This document shows, in pieces, positions 8,580 through 17,583 of a DNA stretch of 64,000 nt. The position numbers and the translations under genes are program-made. The first letter of the stretch is position 1; each line of letters starts with the position of its first letter. This DNA comes from Acetobacterium woodii DSM 1030 (GTDB taxonomy: Bacteria > Bacillota > Clostridia > Eubacteriales > Eubacteriaceae): assembly GCF_000247605.1 (NCBI RefSeq), contig NC_016894.1, forward strand, positions 2,531,732-2,595,731, written 5' to 3'. Under the pieces are notes generated by a model. The model saw only the letters and a list, made by a program, of their open reading frames with translations. It searched no databases and was not told the origin of the DNA.

Positions 8580-8768
8580 ATGGCTAAAGAATGTTTTGTA
8601 TGTAAAAAAACCGTTGTTAGTGGCAACCAGGTTAGTCATTCAAATAAACACAATAAACGAGTTTGGAAACCCAATTTGCAAAGAATTAAAGTTGTAATTG
8701 AAGGTACACCACAACACGTTAGTGTTTGCACACGTTGTTTAAGATCCGGAAAACTCGAAAGAGCTTAA
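8580..8768 (+). CDS. rpmB: 50S ribosomal protein L28
   Basis: 62-residue basic protein of the large subunit. Two cysteine pairs, CFVCKK (residues 5-10) and CTRC near 52, form the zinc-ribbon of the C+ type of L28. The motif GNQVSHSNKHNKRVWKPNLQ is diagnostic. It is a single-gene unit on the plus strand with its own promoter and terminator, divergent from yloU as in many Firmicutes. AAGGGAGG, 7 bases upstream, fixes the ATG at 8580 over the out-of-frame ATG at 8575. Confidence 0.97.
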   Translation: MAKECFVCKKTVVSGNQVSHSNKHNKRVWKPNLQRIKVVIEGTPQHVSVCTRCLRSGKLERA

Positions 8769-8792
8769 TTCTCGATTTTCGGAAAAATAGTT

Positions 8793-8822
8793 AAAGAGTC
8801 TTTTTAAGACTCTTTTTTCTTT
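8793..8822 (+). terminator. Terminator of rpmB
   Basis: AAGAGTC (8794-8800) and GACTCTT (8808-8814) form a 7-bp stem around a TTTTTAA loop, followed by a T-rich tract. It lies 25 bases after the rpmB stop and faces the convergent thiN. Confidence 0.85.
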
Positions 8823-8892
8823 TACATTGATGGCTTTAAAACCGCTCATCTTAAATACCACTTGTAAAGATATTTTAGTTCAATTATGGTTA

Positions 8893-9528
8893 TTAGTCCT
8901 TCGGAAGAATCATTAATAACATTCCTTTTTTAAAATCAATAACCTGCTTTGCCTGATTTGTAACATTACTCACCCCATAAGGGTTATTCATCGTCATTTT
9001 TCCGTTGTTAATCGGATATTCAAAACCACTGATTGTCAGTTCTTCAACATCACCTCCAATCGGTAACAATGAAATGATTGTTCCTACCGGGAATTCAAAG
9101 GTAGCTTTGTTACCAATTAAGCGAATGACATTTTTTTCATTAACAATTTCGGCCTCAATATTTTCATCTAACAGACGTTTTAATAAATATATATTTGCTA
9201 AACTATGATCCATTCGCGATCCCAATCCACCTAAAATTGTCACTTTAGTGGCGTTATTTTTTATCGCATAGGCAATCGCTAATTCGGTATCGGTCTCGTC
9301 TTTTTGAGTAGGAAAAGATAAAAACGTTGTCTCCCGATAAAAAGCTTTTGTTTCTTCATTAATTGAATCCATATCACCTAAAATAAGATCCGGTTTAAGC
9401 TTAAGTTCACGTGCGTAGTTAGCCCCACCATCGGCACAAATGATATAATCCACTGGTGTTTTTGCAATATACTGTTGATAAAATGCCATGTCTTGATAAG
9501 TGCCGTTCGTAAAAATAATAATATTCAT
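8893..9528 (-). CDS. thiN: Thiamine pyrophosphokinase
   Basis: Converts thiamine plus ATP to thiamine diphosphate, the cofactor of IlvB and pyruvate:ferredoxin oxidoreductase. The N-terminal segment YIICADGGANYARELKLKPD and LILGDMDSI (about 30-65) with KDETDTELAIAYAI form the catalytic core, and GGLGSRMDHSLANIYLL follows. ATG at 9528 overlaps the rsgA stop by one base (TGATG) and is preferred over the TTG at 9531. The pairing rsgA-thiN is typical of Firmicutes (rpe usually lies between and is absent here). Confidence 0.93.
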   Translation of the reverse strand: MNIIIFTNGTYQDMAFYQQYIAKTPVDYIICADGGANYARELKLKPDLILGDMDSINEETKAFYRETTFLSFPTQKDETDTELAIAYAIKNNATKVTILGGLGSRMDHSLANIYLLKRLLDENIEAEIVNEKNVIRLIGNKATFEFPVGTIISLLPIGGDVEELTISGFEYPINNGKMTMNNPYGVSNVTNQAKQVIDFKKGMLLMILPKD

Positions 9529-10415
9529 CAATAATGTTCCTTTTTTATTTCATCAAGCATATTTAAATAATGCTCATAGCGAACCGAACTAATTTCGCCG
9601 TTCGTTACCGCTTTTTTGACGTCACATCCCGGCTCATTTTTATGCAGACAACTCTTAAATCGGCATTTTCCGCGCGGAAATTCCGGAAAATATTCACGAA
9701 GCTCTTCCGGCTCAATCATTTCTGATATTTTGTAAGATGAAAATCCCGGTGTATCCAATAAAAAGCCGCCATTTTTTGTTTCCAACAACTCAACATGACG
9801 CGTTGTATGTTTTCCCCGTTTAAGCTTACGACTTAACGCTCCGGTTTCCATCGTTTGATCGGCACAAAGATAATTTGCCATTGTTGATTTACCAACCCCC
9901 GAGGGGCCCGCCATAAAAGCCGTTTTTCCCCCTATTTCAGCGATAATTTCATCCATCGTATGATTATCATTCTGACTGAAAAAAAATAGCTTGTAGGGCG
10001 TTTTTTGATAAATTTCTTTGATCTCTTTTTCTTCCGCTGTACTGGTCAGATCCCTTTTGGTAAAACAAACAATTGGTTCAACATTTTGACTTTCCGAGCT
10101 AACTAAAAGCATATCAAGTAGCAATAGATTTGGTTTTGGATTTGTCATTGAGAAAACAATCAATCCAATATCAACGTTCACAACTGGTGGTCGCAAAAAA
10201 ATGTTTTTTCTTGGTAAAATCGACTCAATCATCCATTCCCCAGGATTATCCGACTGGATCATAACCTCGTCACCAACCGTCGGAATAATTTTTTGATGTC
10301 TTAACACCCCTCGTGCTTTACATTCGATAACCTCATCATGGTCATCTGTTTTAACGTAATAAAACCCGCCAATTCCTTTTATTATTTTTCCCTGCACTTG
10401 TTCCTGAGCTACCAA
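9528..10415 (-). CDS. rsgA: Ribosome small subunit-dependent GTPase A
   Basis: Circularly permuted GTPase that assists late 30S maturation. OB-fold N-terminus (about 5-65), then G4 as TKRDL, G1 as GPSGVGKST, G3 as DTPGF and a zinc-binding C-terminus (CRFKSCLHKNEPGCDVKKAV). The frame opens with an ATG at 10430, but this lacks any upstream ribosome binding site; GGAGG overlaps that ATG and ends 8 bases before an in-frame TTG at 10415, which I take as the start (295 residues). It lies downstream of prkC across a structured 161-base gap. Confidence 0.93.
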   Translation of the reverse strand: MVAQEQVQGKIIKGIGGFYYVKTDDHDEVIECKARGVLRHQKIIPTVGDEVMIQSDNPGEWMIESILPRKNIFLRPPVVNVDIGLIVFSMTNPKPNLLLLDMLLVSSESQNVEPIVCFTKRDLTSTAEEKEIKEIYQKTPYKLFFFSQNDNHTMDEIIAEIGGKTAFMAGPSGVGKSTMANYLCADQTMETGALSRKLKRGKHTTRHVELLETKNGGFLLDTPGFSSYKISEMIEPEELREYFPEFPRGKCRFKSCLHKNEPGCDVKKAVTNGEISSVRYEHYLNMLDEIKKEHY

Positions 10416-10466
10416 ATAGGAAACCTCCATGTCTATTTTTGATTTTTAGTTGAATTATATTATTTT

Positions 10467-10593
10467 TTAAATTTAAATACGGGTTTTTATCATCACTTAA
10501 CCATCGTCTCAGACGAACCTTTCAGCGAAATGTGCGAATTGAGGAAAGTAATTGTAATATAAAAACCCGTATGATTGATTAAAAATTTAAATT
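10467..10593. other. Structured intergenic element between prkC and rsgA
   Basis: A perfect 14-bp inverted repeat, ATACGGGTTTTTAT (10477-10490) and ATAAAAACCCGTAT (10559-10572), brackets 68 bases. Inside, TCGTC-TCA-GACGA (10504-10516) forms a tight hairpin and CTTTC/GAAAG (about 10520-10548) a second arm; read as minus-strand RNA this gives a three-way junction. The stem can be lengthened by ATTAC pairing with GTGAT. No T-tract follows, so it is not a simple terminator. I could not match it to a known riboswitch; a CUGAGA string is present but the other TPP-box conserved parts are not. Confidence 0.5.
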
Positions 10594-12511
10594 AAAAATC
10601 GATAGATCCGGTTCCAACACTTGAACCATCGATAAACACTTCGTATGTTTCACGTCCATAACCCTGAACATTAACTGAGAAAATATCGTCTGACTTATTC
10701 GTTCCCTCGTAGATAACCGTATCAGTATTATCATTAGCCGTTAAGACGACTTTTACCTTAACCGATTTTGCCGGTGTTGTTTGTATATAGTCACTTAAAT
10801 CAATCGTCAGTTTTTGAGTGGTTATTTTTCCACTACTAACGACTATTGACACTTCGGAATTTTTAGCAACCTGACTACCATCTTTGGGTGTTTGTCTAAT
10901 GACGATGCCCTTATCATAATCACCATTCGCCTCATAAGTAACATCACCAACGGTTAATCCCGCATTTGTAATCGTATTTTTAGCATCCGCAAGGGCTTGC
11001 CCAACAACGCTTGGGACAGTGCCTAAATCTTCACCTTTACTGACGTAAATGGTGACCTTGGTTCCTTCATTGGCGGTGGTATTACCATTCGGATTCATTT
11101 GAAAAACAACATCAGCATTATAGTTGCTATTGTATTCGCGTTTTATTTCTCCAACAACAAAATTAGCAGCCTCGATGGCTTTAACCGCTTCCGATTCACT
11201 CATTCCAATAACGGAGGGGATGTTTCCGGTTTTTACGCCTTTACTGACTGTAACTTTGATCGTTTTCCCACTACTTAATTCTTTGCCGTTTTCAGGATTT
11301 TGAGTTATGATTAAACCCGCTTCAACATCAGCGTTATAAACTTCTTTTTCGACTTCCAATACTAAACCTAGATTATCAAGTGTTGTTGTTGCCGCTGCGA
11401 CTGTTTTGCCTTTAATATCCGGAACTTCTACTGTTTTACCGGAATAAAAAGCAAAAACCATCACGCCAATTATTGCTATTGCCACAACAGCCAATACTGA
11501 AATGAGAATGATCTTGCGTTTCTTTTTCCTCGCTGCGGTTTCTTTAGGCGTTTCATAATAATATTCGTCATCATCCTCTTCTTCCTCAGGATGGACAGTT
11601 GCATGGCTTCCGGTATTTTCAACGTGAAAAAGTCCTTCGCGGATAATGTGCGTGTCATTACCCAAATGATTTCCGTCACCACTTCCAAAACTTTGGTTTT
11701 CCAAAACAGCTTCGAGATCTTCCATCAGTTCGTCGGTATTTTGGTAACGTTCATCCGGTTTTTTCTGGGTCAATTTGATAACAATTTGATTGACTTTTTC
11801 TGGTATCTTGGGTTCTAATATCCGTGGAGGAACGATTTCTTCCTGAATATGTTTGATTGCAATGGTTACCGTATTTTCTTCGTCAAAAGGTAACTTTCCG
11901 GTCAATAACTCATAATATAAAATTCCCAATGAATAAAGATCTGAACGTTCATCAACAAAGCCACCTTTAGCTTGTTCCGGAGAGATATAATGAACTGATC
12001 CCATCGTTTGGTTCGTCATCGTTACGGTTGAACTTGTTATTGCTCTGGCAATTCCAAAGTCAGCCACCTTGGGCACTAAATCCCGGGTTAATAAAATATT
12101 ATGCGGTTTAATATCCCGATGGATAATTTTATTTTCATGCGCACAACGTAAAGCATTGGATATATCCATCACAAATCGCGTCGCTTCGGTGTAATCGAGA
12201 CGGCCTTTGCGATTCAGATATTGTTTTAAGGTGATCCCATCAACATATTCCATAATAATATAATAAATGTTATCCTGTACGCCAACGTCGTACACTCCGA
12301 CAATATTGGGATGAGATAAACAGGCAACCGCTTGGGATTCCCGATCAAATTTCTTAATAAACTGCTCATTTTCCGTATACTCTTCACGCAGTACTTTTAC
12401 GGCCACATAACGATTCAGTTTTAAATCCCTGGCCTTATAGACGTAAGCCATACCGCCTCGTCCAATCAACTCCACAATTTCATATCGTTTTCCCAATATT
12501 CTACTGAGCAT
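10592..12511 (-). CDS. prkC: PASTA-domain Ser/Thr protein kinase (PrkC/Stk1 type)
   Basis: Membrane kinase thought to sense muropeptides or lipid II and to phosphorylate cell-wall and translation factors. Kinase domain about 10-270 with VAVKVL, HRDIKPHN and DFGIA; a single membrane helix about 328-353 (ILISVLAVVAIAIIGVMVF); three extracellular PASTA repeats about 355-560; then a beta-rich tail of about 77 residues that is not a PASTA repeat. The frame extends to 12544, but ATG at 12511 lies 4 bases after AAGGAGTG and gives MLSRILGKRYEIVELIGRG, the usual N-terminus (639 residues). It overlaps the stp stop by 11 bases. Confidence 0.95.
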   Translation of the reverse strand: MLSRILGKRYEIVELIGRGGMAYVYKARDLKLNRYVAVKVLREEYTENEQFIKKFDRESQAVACLSHPNIVGVYDVGVQDNIYYIIMEYVDGITLKQYLNRKGRLDYTEATRFVMDISNALRCAHENKIIHRDIKPHNILLTRDLVPKVADFGIARAITSSTVTMTNQTMGSVHYISPEQAKGGFVDERSDLYSLGILYYELLTGKLPFDEENTVTIAIKHIQEEIVPPRILEPKIPEKVNQIVIKLTQKKPDERYQNTDELMEDLEAVLENQSFGSGDGNHLGNDTHIIREGLFHVENTGSHATVHPEEEEDDDEYYYETPKETAARKKKRKIILISVLAVVAIAIIGVMVFAFYSGKTVEVPDIKGKTVAAATTTLDNLGLVLEVEKEVYNADVEAGLIITQNPENGKELSSGKTIKVTVSKGVKTGNIPSVIGMSESEAVKAIEAANFVVGEIKREYNSNYNADVVFQMNPNGNTTANEGTKVTIYVSKGEDLGTVPSVVGQALADAKNTITNAGLTVGDVTYEANGDYDKGIVIRQTPKDGSQVAKNSEVSIVVSSGKITTQKLTIDLSDYIQTTPAKSVKVKVVLTANDNTDTVIYEGTNKSDDIFSVNVQGYGRETYEVFIDGSSVGTGSIDF

Positions 12512-13247
12512 TCGGCACTCCTTCCAAAGGCTTGAATAGGACAACGGTTATATTGTCTTTGCCTCCGTTTATGTTTGCCAGGTCGATGAGTTTTTTGGCC
12601 GCATCTTCCAGACTATTTTCCATTATTATTGTCTTCATGTCTTGATCACAAACCATGTTAAAAAGACCATCTGAACAAATCAAATAGATCGCTTCCGGGT
12701 TTATTTCATAGCGATAAAAATCGACATTTAAGGTATTATCCGTTCCTAATGCTCGGGTGATCACATTTTTTTGCGGATGTATCTCAGCCTCTTCCTGCGT
12801 GATTTTCCCTTCATCCACCAGAATTTGAACCAAAGAATGATCTTTTGTCAAACGCAGAATCTGATCTTTTGTAATGCTATAGGTGCGACTGTCTCCAACG
12901 TGACAAATACATAGATAATTTCCATCAACAATACACATGGTTAGCGTTGTTGCCATACCTAAACGAGTCGGTTCGTCATTTCCTACTTTTTTCAACTCTG
13001 TATTAATTGATTTTACAAATGACATCATTTCTTCGGGATCAAAATAGTTTTTAATTCCGGATAAATTATTTTTTATAAAATCGACTGCAGTTTTACTGGC
13101 AATGTCGCCACTGGGGTGTCCACCCAAGCCATCTGCTACTGCAAAAACATAAGAAATGCGATCAACGTTTTTTATCGTTGCTGCCAAATATGCATCTTGA
13201 TTGACCTTTCTTTGTGATCCAACGTTGGATCCGTAGGCACATTTCAT
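12501..13247 (-). CDS. stp: PP2C-family Ser/Thr protein phosphatase
   Basis: Metal-dependent phosphatase that reverses PrkC phosphorylation. The PP2C motifs are present in order: NQDAYL near residue 16, VADGLGGHPSGDIAS near 40, HVGDSRTY near 115, LICSDGLFNMV near 190 and GGKDNITVVLF near the C-terminus, giving all expected Mn/Mg-binding aspartates. At 248 residues it is standard length. It overlaps rlmN upstream by 4 bases and prkC downstream by 11, the conserved rlmN-stp-prkC-rsgA order of Firmicutes. Confidence 0.96.
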   Translation of the reverse strand: MKCAYGSNVGSQRKVNQDAYLAATIKNVDRISYVFAVADGLGGHPSGDIASKTAVDFIKNNLSGIKNYFDPEEMMSFVKSINTELKKVGNDEPTRLGMATTLTMCIVDGNYLCICHVGDSRTYSITKDQILRLTKDHSLVQILVDEGKITQEEAEIHPQKNVITRALGTDNTLNVDFYRYEINPEAIYLICSDGLFNMVCDQDMKTIIMENSLEDAAKKLIDLANINGGKDNITVVLFKPLEGVPNAQ

Positions 13248-14275
13248 ACACTCACCTTATCCTCATATCTTTTTTTTCGAAGCTGACCACATGCTGCGTC
13301 AATTTCTCTCCCCATTTTTCGTCGCATTGTCACGTTAATTCCCTGTTTTTCCAGTTGATTCAGAAAATAACCAGCACGACTACTCTCCTTATATTGCGAT
13401 TCCTTTATCGCATTCAATCCAATCAGATTTAAATGGTTTTGATTTCCTTTTAAAAGCTTGACTAATCCAATGATATCCTCATCTCGATCATTAAACTCAT
13501 CAATTAGGGCGTACTCATAGGTAATCCGCCTTCCGGTCTTTTTAAAATAAGCATTACAAGCCTCCATCAATGCTTCAAAATCATATTTGCTTGCGATCGG
13601 CATTAATGCTTTTCGACGATCCGGAAAAACCGAATGTAAAGATATCGCCAGATTAATTTGAAGATCTTCTTCAGCTAACGCTTGAATTCCTGGAATAATC
13701 CCACACGTTGAAAGACTGATTTTTCGTTGTCCAATCCCATAACCGGTATTGGCGATTCGAATAAATTTAATCACTTCATCATAATTTTCAAGCGGTTCCC
13801 CAATGCCCATAATGACAATGTTGGAAATTCGTAATTTTTCTTTATCTTCGACAAGATATATTTGATCTAATATCTCTGCTGCGCTTAAATCTCTGATTTT
13901 CCCGCCTTTTGTCGACGCACAGAATTTACACCCCATATTACATCCAACCTGTGTTGACACACATAAAGAGGCACCATGTTCATAGTGCATTAACACAGCT
14001 TCTATGTATTGACCATCGTAAAGTTCAAGTAAATATTTTGTTGTGTTATCTTGCGAATCTTTTTGAATCTCATCAATTCGACAATGCCATAAGACATATT
14101 TTTCTGTCAATTTAGCTCTTAGCTGACAGGAAAAATTAGTCATATCATTGAGATCCTTACATTTCTTCTCATATAACCATTGAAACAACTGATGCCCACG
14201 ATACTTAGGTTCACCAAGGTCCTTCATGAGCTTGATACACTCATTTATGTCTTTGCCAAAAATATTTTCCTTCAT
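13244..14275 (-). CDS. rlmN: Dual-specificity rRNA/tRNA adenine-C2 methyltransferase RlmN
   Basis: Radical-SAM enzyme that methylates C2 of A2503 in 23S rRNA and A37 in some tRNAs. The CX3CX2C cluster motif is CNMGCKFC (C112, C116, C119). VIMGIGEPLENYDEVIKFI binds SAM, and the second catalytic cysteine lies in the C-terminal MGREIDAACGQLR. Length 343 is normal. It heads the rlmN-stp-prkC run behind a strong promoter (14338-14366) and a leader hairpin. Confidence 0.96.
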   Translation of the reverse strand: MKENIFGKDINECIKLMKDLGEPKYRGHQLFQWLYEKKCKDLNDMTNFSCQLRAKLTEKYVLWHCRIDEIQKDSQDNTTKYLLELYDGQYIEAVLMHYEHGASLCVSTQVGCNMGCKFCASTKGGKIRDLSAAEILDQIYLVEDKEKLRISNIVIMGIGEPLENYDEVIKFIRIANTGYGIGQRKISLSTCGIIPGIQALAEEDLQINLAISLHSVFPDRRKALMPIASKYDFEALMEACNAYFKKTGRRITYEYALIDEFNDRDEDIIGLVKLLKGNQNHLNLIGLNAIKESQYKESSRAGYFLNQLEKQGINVTMRRKMGREIDAACGQLRKKRYEDKVSV

Positions 14276-14288
14276 GTTTACTCCTAAA

Positions 14289-14333
14289 CTATCAGCGAAG
14301 CATTGCGTTCAATGAGATGCTTTACATAGATAG
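14289..14333 (-). other. Leader hairpin of rlmN
   Basis: In the approximately 55-base leader, an outer GATAG/CTATC pairing encloses CATTG-AACG-CAATG with flanking AAG/CTT pairs on the minus strand. The ribosome binding site AGGAG follows directly. It could modulate translation or mRNA stability; no known regulator is recognised. Confidence 0.4.
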
Positions 14334-14337
14334 CTAT

Positions 14338-14366
14338 ATTATATCAAAAAAATTGATCGAATTCAA
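14338..14366 (-). promoter_or_regulatory. Sigma-A promoter for rlmN-stp-prkC
   Basis: TTGAAT (14361-14366), a 17-base spacer and TATAAT (14338-14343) preceded by TGA. The predicted transcript begins near 14331 at the leader hairpin. Confidence 0.75.
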
Positions 14367-14447
14367 TTTTTTCAATATTCTTTTTAACTTATGTTGATAA
14401 TTCACTACCTATCATAAACTTAACAACAAAAATAAGCTATTACATTT

Positions 14448-15773
14448 TTAACCGTTTTTTAACAAACACATAAAAAAACTATCACAACCATCCATTAATG
14501 GGCTGGTATACGTATAGTCATTTCCATTTTCATCCGGTATAATCTTTAATTCCGGGTACTTCATAATAATTTTTTTTATCTGGTTTTCATTTTCATCTTT
14601 ATTGACCGTACAGGTTGAATAAAGCAATTCGCCACCTGGTTTTAAATATCTGACCGCATTTTCAAGCAGCACTTCCTGAATCTTTACCAGTGCTTTACGA
14701 TCTTCTTTGCTATGATGATATTTTATTTCCGGTTTTCGCCTGATAACCCCCAAACCAGTGCAAGGAGCATCAACTAAAATTTTATCAAAAGTCGCTTGAT
14801 CATCATTAATAAACACCGTGCCGTCTTGATCTTCAAGTATTATATTGGTACACCCTAAACGCCTTAGCTGTTGTTTAATCAGCTTCAACCGATGTGGAAA
14901 AACATCTCTTGCAATTATTTCGCCTTCATTATTCATTAATTGACTCAGATAAGTCGTTTTTCCACCCGGTGCTGCACACATATCTAAAACCCGCTGACCT
15001 GGTTTCGGATCGAGCCGTTCAACAGTTATCATTGCGGCCTGATCCTGAATTAAAAACTGCCCTTCCCGGTACAACGAATCCTCTTCTATATTACTTTCAA
15101 AGATTCCTAAATTTGCAAGTTGGATCGCATTAGATGAGTATTTTCCGCGAACTGCTTCAACCCCAAATTTTTCGATACTTTTAATTAATTGATCGACCGT
15201 TGTCTTCATCGTATTACACCGGATTGTAAAAGGCGGCTTTTCATTTAACATCGGGATAATTGCTTCGGCGTCTTTAACTCCAAATATTTCATAATATTTG
15301 TGGACTATCCAAAGCGGTACCGAATACCGGATTGCCAAAGCTTCCTTTTCATTATCCCAGTTTTCAAATTTAAAATCTTTGCCGTCTTTTTCTGTTTTTC
15401 GGATAATATTTCGGATAACGCCATTGATAAACCCTTTCGCTTGGGGTTGAAATTCGTTAGCTAAATTTACGGATTCATTAACGATAGCATAATTGGGAAT
15501 TTTATCCAAAAAATATATTTGGTAGATCGCTATTCTTAATATTTCACTAACTTCTTTATGTAGTTTATTTACGGGACGATTGCTTTGTTGCTTGATAATA
15601 TAATCCAGGTATGTCTGATTTTGAAGGCAGCCATAAACAAGATTTAAATATAATCGTCGGTCTTCATCTTTTAAAAAACGATTTTTTAAGACCGATTTAA
15701 TTTCCAGGTTTGAATACGCACCTTCGTAATTCACTTTTAAAAGTGTTTCTAAAGCCTGTCTTCTACTATTCAT
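14448..15773 (-). CDS. rsmB: 16S rRNA (cytosine(967)-C(5))-methyltransferase
   Basis: Adds a methyl group to C967 of 16S rRNA. The N-terminal NusB-like domain (about 1-140, RRQALETLLKVNYEGAYSNL) is followed by a Rossmann methyltransferase domain with VLDMCAAPGGKTTYLSQLM, the first conserved cysteine in DAPCTGLG and the catalytic cysteine in LLYSTCTVNKDENE. Length 441 is normal. Its ATG overlaps the stop of the upstream peptidase gene by one base (TGATG). Confidence 0.96.
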   Translation of the reverse strand: MNSRRQALETLLKVNYEGAYSNLEIKSVLKNRFLKDEDRRLYLNLVYGCLQNQTYLDYIIKQQSNRPVNKLHKEVSEILRIAIYQIYFLDKIPNYAIVNESVNLANEFQPQAKGFINGVIRNIIRKTEKDGKDFKFENWDNEKEALAIRYSVPLWIVHKYYEIFGVKDAEAIIPMLNEKPPFTIRCNTMKTTVDQLIKSIEKFGVEAVRGKYSSNAIQLANLGIFESNIEEDSLYREGQFLIQDQAAMITVERLDPKPGQRVLDMCAAPGGKTTYLSQLMNNEGEIIARDVFPHRLKLIKQQLRRLGCTNIILEDQDGTVFINDDQATFDKILVDAPCTGLGVIRRKPEIKYHHSKEDRKALVKIQEVLLENAVRYLKPGGELLYSTCTVNKDENENQIKKIIMKYPELKIIPDENGNDYTYTSPLMDGCDSFFMCLLKNG

Positions 15774-16474
15774 CAGTCTCTTGAACCTCTTAAAATAAGC
15801 AATCGTAAAAGTGTTAATAAAGACATTAAGGCGGCCGCTACATAGGTCAGGGCGGCGGCTCTTAAGACCTTTTTTACCCCAATTACTTCGCCCGGTTGAA
15901 TCAGATTATTATCGACTAGCGCCGCAATCGCCCGTTTACTGGCATTAAATTCTACCGGCAACGTAACAACACTAAAAAACAGACTAAATGAAAATAATAT
16001 TATCCCTAAATTCATAAAAGTAAGTCCCCAATTTGAAGCTTGCCCAAAGAAAAGCCCAATAAAAAAAATAGGCCAAGCTAAATTTGATGCAAATCCGGTA
16101 ACTGGCACAATAAAACTTCTAAACCGCAGCGGCCAATACCCTTCTTTATCTTGAATTGCATGACCGGTTTCATGGGCGGCAATGCCAACCGCAGCAACAC
16201 TGGCTTGCTGACCAACGCCAGATGATAAACGCATCACTTTATTACTGGGATCATAATGATCAGAAAGATTTCCCGCGACATTTTCAATACCAATCGTACT
16301 TAGTCCATTAGCATTTAATAATCGCCTTGCCGCTTCAGCTCCGGTCATCCCATTTTTGGTTGGCACCCTGCTATATGCCTTATAAGCACTACTGACCTGA
16401 TGTTGAGCATAAGCTGCAAAAATGATGCCCGGAACAAGGATCAGATAAGTCCAATAATACGATACAATAAACAT
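15773..16474 (-). CDS. yugP: Zinc-dependent membrane metallopeptidase, YugP family
   Basis: A 233-residue integral membrane protein with an N-terminal helix (about 5-23) and two or three helices between about 120 and 220. The zinc motif HETGH lies at residues 101-105 (AAHETGHAIQDKEGYWPLR). Family members are neutral zinc metallopeptidases of unknown substrate, conserved between fmt and rsmB in many Clostridia, which is the arrangement here. The ribosome binding site GAGGAGG precedes the ATG. The 167-base gap upstream holds a short AACATT/AATGTT hairpin (16500-16526) and no promoter I trust. Confidence 0.87.
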   Translation of the reverse strand: MFIVSYYWTYLILVPGIIFAAYAQHQVSSAYKAYSRVPTKNGMTGAEAARRLLNANGLSTIGIENVAGNLSDHYDPSNKVMRLSSGVGQQASVAAVGIAAHETGHAIQDKEGYWPLRFRSFIVPVTGFASNLAWPIFFIGLFFGQASNWGLTFMNLGIILFSFSLFFSVVTLPVEFNASKRAIAALVDNNLIQPGEVIGVKKVLRAAALTYVAAALMSLLTLLRLLILRGSRD

Positions 16475-16641
16475 TGTTTCATCCTCCTCTTACTTTTATA
16501 ACATTTCATCGGTAATTGCGAATGTTTCGTGTACCTTGTTACCAATTTATCAAAAACAACAAAGTAACTGCTACTAATTTTTTGCGGTCCCACAATCGCT
16601 TAATCCAAAGCTTAACACGAGTTCCTAAATATCTGCTTAGA

Positions 16642-17583
16642 TTAGTTTAAAATTGTTCCGACTTCCATTTTTTTTCCTCGCAGAAACACTTTTGCGTCCA
16701 TTCTCGTTTTCCCGGGAAATTGGAGTGATCCAATTTTTATTGCCGCATCTTTTGTTTTGACAATTAGGCCTTCGCGGTCATTTGCGATCAAAATCGTTCC
16801 CGGCTTTTCGTTGCGATCGCAATTAATCACCTTAGGTAAAAATATTTTGATTTTATTTCCCTGATAAAACGTATATGCACCAGGGATTGGATCGGTTCCA
16901 TTAATCAAGGATAAAATCTCTTTGCTGTTTCTCGACCAATTAATCGCGCCGGTGTCTTTTAAAATCTTCTCTGCATAAGTTGCCAGACTATCATTTTGAG
17001 GTTTTGGTTTAATTTCACCGGATAAGTGATTTGTTAAGGTGTCAATTAATAAATCGCCCCCCAAAATTGCTAGTTCTTCATAAAGGCTTCCAAAAGTAGT
17101 CGTTTCTGTGATCGAACATTCGGCTTTAGCTAACATCTCCCCAGTATCCATGCCTTCACTCATTTGCATAATCGTGACCCCGGTTTTTGTTTTTCCATCA
17201 ATGATCGCCCGTTGTATCGGTGCCGCTCCCCGATACTCGGGAAGTAATGAGCCATGAATATTGATTGCCCCGTAAGGCGGTATTGTTAAAATTTCCTTAG
17301 AAAGAATTTGGCCGTAAGCAGCGACAATAAAGATGTCGGCCTGATAACTTTTTAATTGCTCGACGATAACCGGATCTTTAATATTTTCTGGTTGTAAAAC
17401 AGGTATCCCCAATTCCAGCGCTTTCTTTTTTAAAGGCAGGATTTCAATTTTTTTGCCTCTCTTATTCGGTCGGTCAGGCTGACAAATAACTGCCACAACA
17501 TCAAATTTTGCAGACACCAATTTTTCCAGTGCCGGAACGCCAAAATCCGTGGTTCCCATAAATATTACTTTTATCTTGTTCAT
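16642..17583 (-). CDS. fmt: Methionyl-tRNA formyltransferase
   Basis: Formylates initiator Met-tRNA using 10-formyl-tetrahydrofolate, a pool that in acetogens is shared with the Wood-Ljungdahl methyl branch. Catalytic residues are visible: N108 and H110 in AINIHGSLLPEYRGAAPIQRAI, and D146 in MSEGMDTGEM. A C-terminal OB-like domain follows. Length 313 is normal. It overlaps def by 4 bases, the conserved def-fmt pair. Confidence 0.96.
   Translation of the reverse strand: MNKIKVIFMGTTDFGVPALEKLVSAKFDVVAVICQPDRPNKRGKKIEILPLKKKALELGIPVLQPENIKDPVIVEQLKSYQADIFIVAAYGQILSKEILTIPPYGAINIHGSLLPEYRGAAPIQRAIIDGKTKTGVTIMQMSEGMDTGEMLAKAECSITETTTFGSLYEELAILGGDLLIDTLTNHLSGEIKPKPQNDSLATYAEKILKDTGAINWSRNSKEILSLINGTDPIPGAYTFYQGNKIKIFLPKVINCDRNEKPGTILIANDREGLIVKTKDAAIKIGSLQFPGKTRMDAKVFLRGKKMEVGTILN

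Noticed and set aside
10467-10593. TPP riboswitch because of a CUGAGA string before rsgA-thiN
   Set aside because: The GCG-AGGGA and ACCUGAUC elements are missing, and CUGAGA is used in a three-base-loop hairpin.
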